NCBI GenBank assembly: GCA_964531325.1
Contig: CAZHCW010000002.1
Span: 210,012 to 274,011 of the forward strand
Direction of reading: 5' to 3'
From: UTCHB3 sp964531325
Lineage (GTDB): Bacteria > Bacteroidota > Ignavibacteria > Ignavibacteriales > Ignavibacteriaceae
DNA: 64,000 bases
Of the stretch, positions 53,045-61,514 are shown one piece after another. The notes under the pieces were generated by a model, which searched no databases, was not told the origin of the DNA, and saw only the letters and a program-made list of their open reading frames with translations. A program made the translations under genes and the position numbers. Each line of letters starts with the position of its first letter. The stretch's first letter is position 1.

Positions 53045-55843
53045 TTAGTATTTGATTAGATATGTTTTTATTTTTTTCGCTCCAATTTTCACAACCAGTT
53101 CATTTGGGTTTACGAGGTTTTTGTTTTCAATTACTTCTTCTTCCAAAGTGGTTCGTGATACTTGTTTAGGTGTTTTTCCAAATGTAACTTTACCTGCTAT
53201 TCCTTCTTCTGTAGGATTATAAACGCGCAAAATAAATTCATTCGAATTTTCTGATTCAGCAGATTTAAAACAACTGAAAATCAGGTTTTCGGGTTCAATC
53301 TTCAAGAAGGAAAAAGTTGAAGGCATTTCTCCTGTTGCTTTTGAGGAAATTACCGCTGAAACGGGAAGATTATACTTCATCGCTTCCGGATATACCATTC
53401 CATCGCTCCAGTCTCCTTTAAACGGATAAAACGCAAGTTCAAATTCCTGTTTCCCAAGGCATTGTGAACCTTTCATCCAGGAATAGTTTTCTTCCGAACT
53501 TGGTGTAATCACATAATCAAATGATCTTAAGAGTGTTATTGCGATTGTATTGTGAGTATCCGGCAATATTTCATACTCTTTTAACCCTCTGCTAAAGATT
53601 GCAGCACCGTTTCTTCCGTCTGAAACAGCCATAAACTGATGCATAGGGAAGTCATACATCGGTTGTTCAACCCAGTCAGAAGTGTCAGGTCTTTCATTGC
53701 TTCTTTCAACAACATCAAACTGACCTTCACCATAATGAGTTTTAATCTTAAGACCGGTGGGGAATAACAATCTTAATCTGTGGCTTTCTGCCTTGTTCAT
53801 CACTTCGATTCTCATGTCCACTCTTCTTGAACCTTTAAGAAGAGTTACAAACAATTTTACGGGAACAATGGTAAAATCAGGGTTCCTGTTGTTCCTCTGT
53901 TTAAGATTTGATGGGAGTGAAAGATATTGTCTGATTACAACAGTTGCAGAGTGACCTGAATTTTCGATCAATTTCACTTTTGCTTTTGACTCATCGGTAC
54001 TTACAAATGGTGGCAATGGTTTGTTCACCCAGGCATGGCCACCTTCACCTTCATCGTAAAATGCACCAAGATTGTTGTAATAAAATCCATTTTCTTTCTG
54101 AAAAACATTAAAAGTGCCATTGTCGTTGAATGTAACCTGAAGGTATTCATTGTTCAGTTTGGTCTTTTTCTTTTTACCCGATGCGATAAATTCAACCTCA
54201 ACAGGAAGGAAAGAATCAGGGACTACTGCAAAAGAAGTATATCCGAGAGGTACAAGTCCTGTTAAAGTTGCAAGCACTTCATATCTTCTGGTTTTTAGAT
54301 ACATAGGGCGATTTGTCATCTGTTCGAGGACAGGCTCAACATCATACGATTCCAAAATGGAAAGAGATTGACTTTCACCATGTTCATTTATCAGTCTGAT
54401 CGATCCGGCTATTGCCTGGTCAGGTATGTCAATCATGAGGCGAACTGTTTCGTTGCGAGTGTAAGCTGTTGGATTAAACAAAGTTAAAAACTGGGGATAA
54501 TCAGCGTGGGCATATTTTTCAAGTTGTCCTGAATGATCGATGTTACTGATGAAAAATTTACAGGCTCTCTCAAACACACCGGTTGAAATTTCACTAACCT
54601 GTTTGTAACGCGACATCATATCTTCATGCACGGTATCCAATGAACAACCGCCTATGGAGTCATGTGCTGAATTTTGAACAAGCATGTTCCATGCTATATC
54701 AAGATATTTATTTTTAATATCCTTACCCGCAACCCCGGCAAATGAGTTAAACGGTTCTGCATAAAACTGCAAAAAGTTTTCAACCTCAAAATTTCGTTGT
54801 TTCAGATACATTCTAGCGCTTGTGGTATATCCATACATGTTTCCACTTCTCAGGTCAAATTGTGCACTTCTTCTTTCGCCATAAACTTGTGAAGCTTGCT
54901 CTTCATCGATGGTTTGAGACAGGGCTTCAGCATACTCTTCAAGAGTGGAATGAATAACATTTATACCCGGGAACTCTGCTCTGATATCATTGATTATTTG
55001 AACTGTTTTTTCATTTGGACCGGAAGAATCGTGTCCCTCCATCCAAATCACATGAGGTGTTGTAAAATCATCTGCTTGTTTGTTGATCGCGTCTTCTACA
55101 GCAGGTCTTATATTTTCGGGGTAATAATTATTTGGATATTCTGCCATAAAAAAGTCTTCATTATAAAGTCTTTCATCGGCAAAATGGAACAGAACTCCAC
55201 CTTTATTCCAAGGATGTTCGATATCCCAAGGGGTCTCATTGTGTACTACAGGTCTATAAATATAAAAGTAGAAGTTATATCTGGGCATGGTAGAGAATCG
55301 TGAAGCCAGAGCAGTTGTGCCATCAGCTCCCTCCCAAATAAATTCAGCTTTTGGTGCTTCAAGCGAGTTGATACCGCGATAGAACATGATCAGTTCAATT
55401 CCAAATTCTTTGTAAATTTGGGGCAGTTGCGAGATTTGTCCCCACGAAAAAGGAGAGTACCCGATTTTAGAAACTCCGCCATGTTCTTTACAGATTTTAT
55501 GTCCGATAAGAAGATTTCTAATGAGGTTTTCACCACCAACCTGAAACTGTTCAGGGAGAATAAACCATGGACCAATAAGGAGTCTTTTATCTTTTACAAG
55601 ATTTATGAACCGTTCCTTCATGTGAGGTTTAATCTCAAGGTAATCAGGTATCACAATCGACTGTGAGTCAAGATGGAATGTCCGATAATCAGGATTATTT
55701 TCAAGAATTTTAATCGTTTCATCGATCATATCGACAAGCATCTGGCGGTTCCGTTGGAAAGGGAACCTCCATTCACGATCCCAATGGGTGTTTGATATTA
55801 CATGGAAAATTTTATTTTTTATATGATCATCAAATTTTGACAT
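53045..55843 (-). CDS. GH38-like alpha-mannosidase homolog lacking the nucleophile Asp
   Basis: The 932-aa cytoplasmic protein has the GH38 layout. Zinc ligands H20 and D22 are in ISNTHWDREW, and H394 is in NSAHDSIGG. The nucleophile region reads KIGYSPFSWGQISQLPQIY from residue 126. Aligned with E. coli MngB from memory (GYLPDSFGMSGQLPHIY), the essential Asp, which is also a zinc ligand, is replaced by Phe132; its codon TTT at 55450-55448 is unambiguous in this sequence. The rest of the fold and the C-terminal beta domains are intact. It may be an inactive or mechanistically different subfamily. It starts eight bases after the HAD gene. Confidence 0.87.
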   Translation of the reverse strand: MSKFDDHIKNKIFHVISNTHWDREWRFPFQRNRQMLVDMIDETIKILENNPDYRTFHLDSQSIVIPDYLEIKPHMKERFINLVKDKRLLIGPWFILPEQFQVGGENLIRNLLIGHKICKEHGGVSKIGYSPFSWGQISQLPQIYKEFGIELIMFYRGINSLEAPKAEFIWEGADGTTALASRFSTMPRYNFYFYIYRPVVHNETPWDIEHPWNKGGVLFHFADERLYNEDFFMAEYPNNYYPENIRPAVEDAINKQADDFTTPHVIWMEGHDSSGPNEKTVQIINDIRAEFPGINVIHSTLEEYAEALSQTIDEEQASQVYGERRSAQFDLRSGNMYGYTTSARMYLKQRNFEVENFLQFYAEPFNSFAGVAGKDIKNKYLDIAWNMLVQNSAHDSIGGCSLDTVHEDMMSRYKQVSEISTGVFERACKFFISNIDHSGQLEKYAHADYPQFLTLFNPTAYTRNETVRLMIDIPDQAIAGSIRLINEHGESQSLSILESYDVEPVLEQMTNRPMYLKTRRYEVLATLTGLVPLGYTSFAVVPDSFLPVEVEFIASGKKKKTKLNNEYLQVTFNDNGTFNVFQKENGFYYNNLGAFYDEGEGGHAWVNKPLPPFVSTDESKAKVKLIENSGHSATVVIRQYLSLPSNLKQRNNRNPDFTIVPVKLFVTLLKGSRRVDMRIEVMNKAESHRLRLLFPTGLKIKTHYGEGQFDVVERSNERPDTSDWVEQPMYDFPMHQFMAVSDGRNGAAIFSRGLKEYEILPDTHNTIAITLLRSFDYVITPSSEENYSWMKGSQCLGKQEFELAFYPFKGDWSDGMVYPEAMKYNLPVSAVISSKATGEMPSTFSFLKIEPENLIFSCFKSAESENSNEFILRVYNPTEEGIAGKVTFGKTPKQVSRTTLEEEVIENKNLVNPNELVVKIGAKKIKTYLIKY

Positions 55844-55850
55844 AAAAAGC

Positions 55851-57212
55851 TCAGATGTGATGTAGAAAAAGATGTTTTTTGAAAATTACTTCTGGGATTC
55901 CACCTTTGGCGATATAAGAGGCAGAATTTAAATTGTGCCCCGCAGTTTGTGCAAAAGGAACCGCCACTGCCATTCCAACTCCAGCAGCTCTTATTGCAAG
56001 ATTCCCGCTTTCAGAATCTTCAAATCCAATCACCTCGTCAAATTTCTCTGTTGGAACTGCAAGTCGGTGAAGTGCGAGGGAATAAAGATCGCGGTGAGGT
56101 TTTAACCTGATTTCACTCGAGTCTGATGCAGTAACAACTGCATCATAAAAGAGATTGTGATCAGAAAACTGTTCAGTCAATTCATCAATAACAGCTTCTT
56201 TTAACGGCATTTTTTTAATTTGTTCTCGAAAAACCTTAAAAATCTCCGTGAGAACAATATCAGCTTCATACCTTATTGACGAAGTTACAACAGCAATTTT
56301 TACAGGCGAATGTTCAAAACGGGTCGCGAGTTGTTGTAGGGTTCCAAGTTGTGAATCAACCGGAGTTTCTATTTCAATAGTCAGGTCATATTGTTCCAAC
56401 AACCAGGAACGAAGAAATTCAACTTTTCCTTTAAGTTTCCCCGACAGGAGCAATAAAAGAAGCAGAGCTCCGGGCATTGGTTCTATCAGGTGTTTGCCGG
56501 TCGGAAGTTCCAGCTCTTTGATTATCTTGTTTGAATCACCCTCAGCTATTCGGGCAAGAATCTCGTGGTATCTTGAATAATAAATATCGATAGCAGCTCT
56601 GACAACATCATTTTCAGTTTCGATCTTAAAATCCTGAAAATTTTTAGTAACAAGTGTTTGAACTGCAGGGCACTGGTCAAAATTTCCTACACCCGTTCTA
56701 ATTACAGATTCAAGTTCCGCTGCAAATTGGAGTTTTCCTAATCCAAGCGAAGCCAGATTATTTTTAACTTCATCAATTCTGCTTGGGTCTTTTCCAAAAC
56801 AAATCGTTCTTATCGCAGCTCTTATAAATGCCCTTTTTAAAGATTCTATATCAATTGCATCTCTATAGGTTCGGATCAGATATTCAACATGTTTTGTGGT
56901 GCTGTTACCTATAATATGCGGGTAATCTTTTTCGGCATCCAGCCCTGCCCAAAGCTCTTTTGTCATCCTTGCTGTAATTTGTCGTATCATGTGTTCCAGA
57001 GAATGGATACATAAAACTTCGGTGGTGGTTGTGGTTCCATCCATATCCATCACAACAGCTGCGAGATTATTTACCTTTTTAGTCTTTTTTGCGAGGGGTA
57101 CAATCTCAAAATTTGGAAAGACATAACCAGGATTCTCTATTAATGCAAAATCTTCCCCGAGATTGTTAAGCAAAAAAGGAATCTCATTTTTTTCAATGTA
57201 TTTAATTGACAT
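55851..57212 (-). CDS. HAD-superfamily phosphatase/phosphomutase-like protein with enlarged cap
   Basis: The 453-aa protein shows all HAD motifs: VVMDMDGTTTTTE (nucleophile and acid Asp), AVVTSSIRYEA, the Lys in RLKPHRDLYS, and GFEDSESG. It is about twice the size of a simple beta-phosphoglucomutase or sugar phosphatase because the region between motifs I and II (residues about 65-300) is a large helical cap. The first 45 residues precede the HAD core. It sits between the phosphohexomutase and the GH38-like gene with gaps of four and eight bases, so it probably acts on a sugar phosphate of the same pathway. Confidence 0.83.
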   Translation of the reverse strand: MSIKYIEKNEIPFLLNNLGEDFALIENPGYVFPNFEIVPLAKKTKKVNNLAAVVMDMDGTTTTTEVLCIHSLEHMIRQITARMTKELWAGLDAEKDYPHIIGNSTTKHVEYLIRTYRDAIDIESLKRAFIRAAIRTICFGKDPSRIDEVKNNLASLGLGKLQFAAELESVIRTGVGNFDQCPAVQTLVTKNFQDFKIETENDVVRAAIDIYYSRYHEILARIAEGDSNKIIKELELPTGKHLIEPMPGALLLLLLLSGKLKGKVEFLRSWLLEQYDLTIEIETPVDSQLGTLQQLATRFEHSPVKIAVVTSSIRYEADIVLTEIFKVFREQIKKMPLKEAVIDELTEQFSDHNLFYDAVVTASDSSEIRLKPHRDLYSLALHRLAVPTEKFDEVIGFEDSESGNLAIRAAGVGMAVAVPFAQTAGHNLNSASYIAKGGIPEVIFKKHLFLHHI

Positions 57213-57216
57213 GGTT

Positions 57217-58647
57217 CTATTTATTTCGTTGTTTCATTAATAATTTAAGACCTTTATTCAATAGAATATCAGGTTCATCTTCAGAATCGCCCTCAGCATA
57301 AAAACGGAGAAGTGGTTCAGTTTCTGATGACCGGATCAAAAGCCATCTGTTTTTTCCCTCAAAACGGAGTTTTAAACCATTAGGAATCCCGGTTGCAGAA
57401 TAGAAAACAGATGAATCTTTGATAGCCCAATTTCCAATTTTTTTCGGAGCAGATTCTATCAGGCGGGGGAGAAGTTCAACTCTGTCGCCCTCAGAATAGT
57501 TATGATCAATTCTCTTGTAATGAATTGTTCCAAACTGTTTTCTTTTTTCATTTACGAGTTCGCTGAGTTTTGAATATTCGGAATCAGCAAGCATTTCAAG
57601 TGCAATCAAGGCAAACAATATTCCATCTCTTTCCGGAATATGATCGGTTAACCCAAAGCCGCCACTCTCTTCAAATCCCATCGAAACACCACCTTTGATC
57701 ATCTCTTCGGTGATGTACTTAAACCCAACCTGAACCTCACGGATTTTCCTTGTTTCGGTTTGTAAACTGAACAATTTATCAGTTACAGAGACAGTTTTTA
57801 CAATGTCTCCATCAATAAATCCGGAATTCAACAGATAATCTGAAAAAAGTAGAATTGTCTCTTGTGCACTAAGCCATTCTCCATTTTCCATAACCAATGC
57901 AACACGATCGGCGTCACCATCGGTCGCTATCCCAAATGCGTAATTGCTCAGAGGGATTGCATCCTTCAGTGGTTGCAGATTTTGCTCAACAGGCTCGGGA
58001 CTCCTTCCGTTAAAATTAACATCGGGTTCACCAAATATGGTGGTTGCTTCAATTTTTTGTTTATGGAGTATATCTTGTAGTAGATGTCCGCCGGCTCCAC
58101 CCATCGAATCGATGATAACTTTAAGTTTCTTTTTCCTGGCACCTTTAAAATCTATCCGTTCAACGAGACTTGTTACATAATCATGAACAAGATTAACTGT
58201 TTTAAATGTCTCCTCGGTTTGTACCAGGCTATAATTAATAAGAGATTCAACCCTTTTTGTTTTATCACTTAAAAACGGACCACCATAAGAATCCTTAAAT
58301 TTTACTCCATTATATTCTGGTGGATTATGACTGGCTGTAATCATTACCCCTGCATCAAATTTCCCGATTTTTACTGCAAAAGAGAGGACAGGTGTTGGAA
58401 TAATTCTATCACTCAAAGTCACAAATATCCTGTTTCCGGCGAGCACTCGGGCAAAAAGTGTTGCGTACAGTTGTGAGTTCTTTCTTCCGTCGAATCCGAT
58501 GACTACTGAGGGAGAAATAATATTGTGAACACTGGAAAGCAGATGGTGGGCGAGAGCCTGAGCTATCTCCGCAATAGATTTATTGTTGACTTCAAGGTCT
58601 ATTATTCCACGCCAGCCGTCGGTGCCAAATATGATTTTGTTTTGCAT
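57217..58647 (-). CDS. Phosphoglucomutase/phosphomannomutase family protein
   Basis: The 476-aa alpha-D-phosphohexomutase has the catalytic-Ser loop ITASHNPPEYNGVK, the metal loop ATDGDADRVAL, the sugar loop GFEESGGFG and the phosphate-binding C-terminal RSSETEPLLRFY. It interconverts hexose 1- and 6-phosphates. As first gene of the operon with a GH94 phosphorylase, it fits the step that moves the released sugar 1-phosphate into glycolysis. Glucose or mannose preference cannot be told. Confidence 0.92.
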   Translation of the reverse strand: MQNKIIFGTDGWRGIIDLEVNNKSIAEIAQALAHHLLSSVHNIISPSVVIGFDGRKNSQLYATLFARVLAGNRIFVTLSDRIIPTPVLSFAVKIGKFDAGVMITASHNPPEYNGVKFKDSYGGPFLSDKTKRVESLINYSLVQTEETFKTVNLVHDYVTSLVERIDFKGARKKKLKVIIDSMGGAGGHLLQDILHKQKIEATTIFGEPDVNFNGRSPEPVEQNLQPLKDAIPLSNYAFGIATDGDADRVALVMENGEWLSAQETILLFSDYLLNSGFIDGDIVKTVSVTDKLFSLQTETRKIREVQVGFKYITEEMIKGGVSMGFEESGGFGLTDHIPERDGILFALIALEMLADSEYSKLSELVNEKRKQFGTIHYKRIDHNYSEGDRVELLPRLIESAPKKIGNWAIKDSSVFYSATGIPNGLKLRFEGKNRWLLIRSSETEPLLRFYAEGDSEDEPDILLNKGLKLLMKQRNK

Positions 58648-58688
58648 TTAATTCCGGTTACAAATGAATTTAAGTTGAATTTTATTTA

Positions 58689-61190
58689 TTATTTAGTTAA
58701 TATCATTTTAATGGTTTTCGACTCCACTCCGGCAGTCAACTTAAAAAGATAAATCCCCGAAGCAAGGTTTGAAGAATTAAAAATGACTGAGTGATTTCCA
58801 CCAGGTAGTTCATTTTTAATTAGTGTAACAACTTCTCCACCCATCATGTCATAAACTTTTCCTGTAACATACATTGATGACGGGAGTGTAAACGAAATCC
58901 GGGTTTCAGGATTAAACGGATTGGGGTAATTTTGAGCCAGTGCAAATTCTTGTGGAGTACCGGGAGTCTGATCCTCAATACCTGTAACAGATGTATTAAA
59001 TTGCAGATTATCAAAATAGATAACATTGTTTAATTCCGCACTTTCGATTTGTTCAACAACAAAACCCTTAAACTCGGTGTTGTTTAAGGAATTTTGAAAT
59101 GGGACATTAAAAAACTTCCATCCGTAAAAATTCATCGTTCCCATCTCAACAAGTTGTTCACTTGAGTTTTTGAAAAGCATACCAAACTTGTTGCCGCTGA
59201 GATTCCCAAAGACCCAAACACCGGTATTTACACTTCCTGAGGGAAGCAAATGTCCTGTGGATTTGGTGAGATAAATTTTGCCTCCGGTATTCCCACTAAA
59301 ACCAAACTCTAATTTACCTGAGAATACTCCACCCCGCTTTCTTTCGGCTGTAATATTAAAAAGGGTTTTTGTAGTGTCGGCACCGGCTGTATTTACATTA
59401 TCCAAAGGATCTTCCCATGTGGAAATCCCTTCAAATCGATCAAAAACTGTACCTTCCACAAGATTTATGAGCGGAACATAAAAAGGAATATCAAAATCCT
59501 GCGGTAATTTGTTGCCAACTTTGTCGCTTATATTGGATTTTAATTTAAGCAGATAATTTTTTCCACCAACAAGAAGTTGAGTTGATTTAAAAGTTAATAG
59601 CCCGCGATTTCCTTCCCATTTAAAGTTAAGATTTGAAAGGGGAATGGAAGGGGTAATTCCATCAGTCAAAGTGATATTCTGTTCAAAATTTGTAATCTCT
59701 TCATCAAAAACGATCATCATCTCGGCATAGGTTCCAACATCAACCCCGTTAGGGAAATATTTTAAAATTACAGGGGGATTATTATCAGGCTGTGATGTTG
59801 AAAAAGTAATGTAGAAAGGATCTCCGCCGACACCATTTCCATCTCCATCAAGCGGAGTGCCATAAATATTTTTTGCAGTAGTATCCACTTTGAGTGTATA
59901 AGTTGTGTTAAACGACCATAAACCAACAGGCGTGATTATTGCCTCACTAATAGTCGGAAATGTAACAACAAATGTATCAATCGGGGAGATAGAAATAGCA
60001 TTTCTAACTGAATTGGTATCCATCAACAAATTAAATGTAAGTTTAATTGGTTTAAAGACTTTTACATCATTTGATCCATTTTCAGGGGTGAATGAGGTGA
60101 TTTTTGGTGCGATACTTTGAATTAAAGCAAGCACTCCCTGACGGACATTAGGCAGATCAATGTCCACAAATCTTTGTCCCGGACATTCGGTAGCACAACC
60201 CGCGCGGTGACCACTGATATTATTAATAGTTAATCCTGATGATCCGTGGAATGAGGAACCCAGCGGATTTATACCACGCTGATCAGCTTTCCAGGCAAGA
60301 ATTTTTCCAAGTGATGCCTGAAGCGCAGCAGAAGGGGAGACACCGGTATATGTTCCGAGCATCGAAACTCCCATTGTCCCTCCGTTTGTGCCGCAAAAAT
60401 GAGCACCCACAACATTATCACCACCGGCTCTACCTTCATAAATGATACCATTTGGATCAACGAGGTAATTGTAGCCAACATCACCCCATCCGTTTGAAAA
60501 GGTGTGATATTGCCAGATCGCTCTTACAGCTGCAGGCCAATCTGTCACATTATTATTGTCGTCGGTATGGTGAATGATGAGATGGGTAACAGTTGTATAT
60601 GAGGGTCCCCAACCACTCGATTGTCCCTGTGGACAACCCCATTGTGTCCTGGTGACTACTGGTGGTTTTGGGTATGTATCCTCAGCATTCTCAACCGAAA
60701 TCGGTGAGATCGGATTCGATTTACCCGGATCGATAAAAATTACTTCAATATCCTTAATTTCAATGTTTTGTCTGTTCACATTAATTTGCAAAGAATAATA
60801 GATTTTACCGGTTTTTGCAAAATAGAGTGGAGTAAGGATGACACTTTTGATTGAAGCAGGATCCCTTTCCTCATATGCATTTAGTCTGATAATCTCATCA
60901 TCTAATGTAATTACAAATTCGAGATCGCCCGGCGAGACAAAGTTTCCATTCGCTTTTATCCCGATTGCTAGAAACTGCCCACCATTCATTTCCGGAATTT
61001 TCATAGTAGATGAAATCAGTGAATTTGATGTCTCTTTTGCGATTAAAGTTCCGCCTTCAGTCAAAATAAAGCCATTTGCATAAGAAAATTGGGCAGGGGT
61101 AATCACATGAGAAAACTCAGCTATTGGTGGTTGACTGTTTTGAGCAAAGATGGAAATTACGGGAATAAGGAGGACAAATAGAAAACGCAT
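58689..61190 (-). CDS. Secreted PGRP-like N-acetylmuramoyl-L-alanine amidase with Big_5 domain and T9SS sorting domain
   Basis: I chose the ATG at 61190 because it opens directly with a signal peptide (MRFLFVLLIPVISIFAQN), giving 833 aa. Residues about 185-370 form an amidase_2/PGRP domain: TRTQWGCP, then HLIIHHTDDNN (zinc His), YNYLVDPNGIIYEGRAGG, and SGHRAGCATECPGQRFVD (zinc His and Cys). Ig-like Big_5 modules follow (SFTPENGSNDVKVFKPIKLTF; YFPNGVDVGTYAEM). The end is a type A sorting domain (AQNYPNPFNPETRISF). It should cleave peptidoglycan stem peptides outside the cell, such as in prey, competitors or debris. Confidence 0.9.
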   Translation of the reverse strand: MRFLFVLLIPVISIFAQNSQPPIAEFSHVITPAQFSYANGFILTEGGTLIAKETSNSLISSTMKIPEMNGGQFLAIGIKANGNFVSPGDLEFVITLDDEIIRLNAYEERDPASIKSVILTPLYFAKTGKIYYSLQINVNRQNIEIKDIEVIFIDPGKSNPISPISVENAEDTYPKPPVVTRTQWGCPQGQSSGWGPSYTTVTHLIIHHTDDNNNVTDWPAAVRAIWQYHTFSNGWGDVGYNYLVDPNGIIYEGRAGGDNVVGAHFCGTNGGTMGVSMLGTYTGVSPSAALQASLGKILAWKADQRGINPLGSSFHGSSGLTINNISGHRAGCATECPGQRFVDIDLPNVRQGVLALIQSIAPKITSFTPENGSNDVKVFKPIKLTFNLLMDTNSVRNAISISPIDTFVVTFPTISEAIITPVGLWSFNTTYTLKVDTTAKNIYGTPLDGDGNGVGGDPFYITFSTSQPDNNPPVILKYFPNGVDVGTYAEMMIVFDEEITNFEQNITLTDGITPSIPLSNLNFKWEGNRGLLTFKSTQLLVGGKNYLLKLKSNISDKVGNKLPQDFDIPFYVPLINLVEGTVFDRFEGISTWEDPLDNVNTAGADTTKTLFNITAERKRGGVFSGKLEFGFSGNTGGKIYLTKSTGHLLPSGSVNTGVWVFGNLSGNKFGMLFKNSSEQLVEMGTMNFYGWKFFNVPFQNSLNNTEFKGFVVEQIESAELNNVIYFDNLQFNTSVTGIEDQTPGTPQEFALAQNYPNPFNPETRISFTLPSSMYVTGKVYDMMGGEVVTLIKNELPGGNHSVIFNSSNLASGIYLFKLTAGVESKTIKMILTK

Positions 61191-61514
61191 GATTGCCTGT
61201 TTAATTTTAGAAAAAACATTAATTACAATCTTAAATTTACAACCAAAATGCGACAAAAGAGTTCAAATATTTATCTATTTGGAAGGAATTGAACTAATAA
61301 AAAAAATAGTGGCAACAGAGTAAAGTCTCAATTTATGACGCAGTTTAACTGAAATTCCGAGATGGGAGAAAACCTCTATCGAGGTTGTTTTAGTTTTAAC
61401 CTTGTGGAGCTTTTCCTACAAAAGAATTTTCCAAGGAATCGGGGCTATTGGTTTGTTGCCCAAGAAAATTTAAACCAATAGCGTTGGGTTTCAACACAAT
61501 GAATAAGGTAAATT
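61191..61514. repeat. Intergenic segment with hairpins and one copy of a 30-nt direct repeat
   Basis: No gene is visible. Two structures stand out. AACCTC-TATC-GAGGTT at 61371-61386 is a small perfect hairpin that, on the minus strand, is followed by TTTTCTCCC and may end the beta-helix operon. CTATTGGTTT (61445-61454) and AAACCAATAG (61472-61481) form a perfect 10-bp inverted repeat. Positions 61429-61458 match 63301-63330 at 26 of 30 bases. The whole resembles a REP-like intergenic element. Confidence 0.5.
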
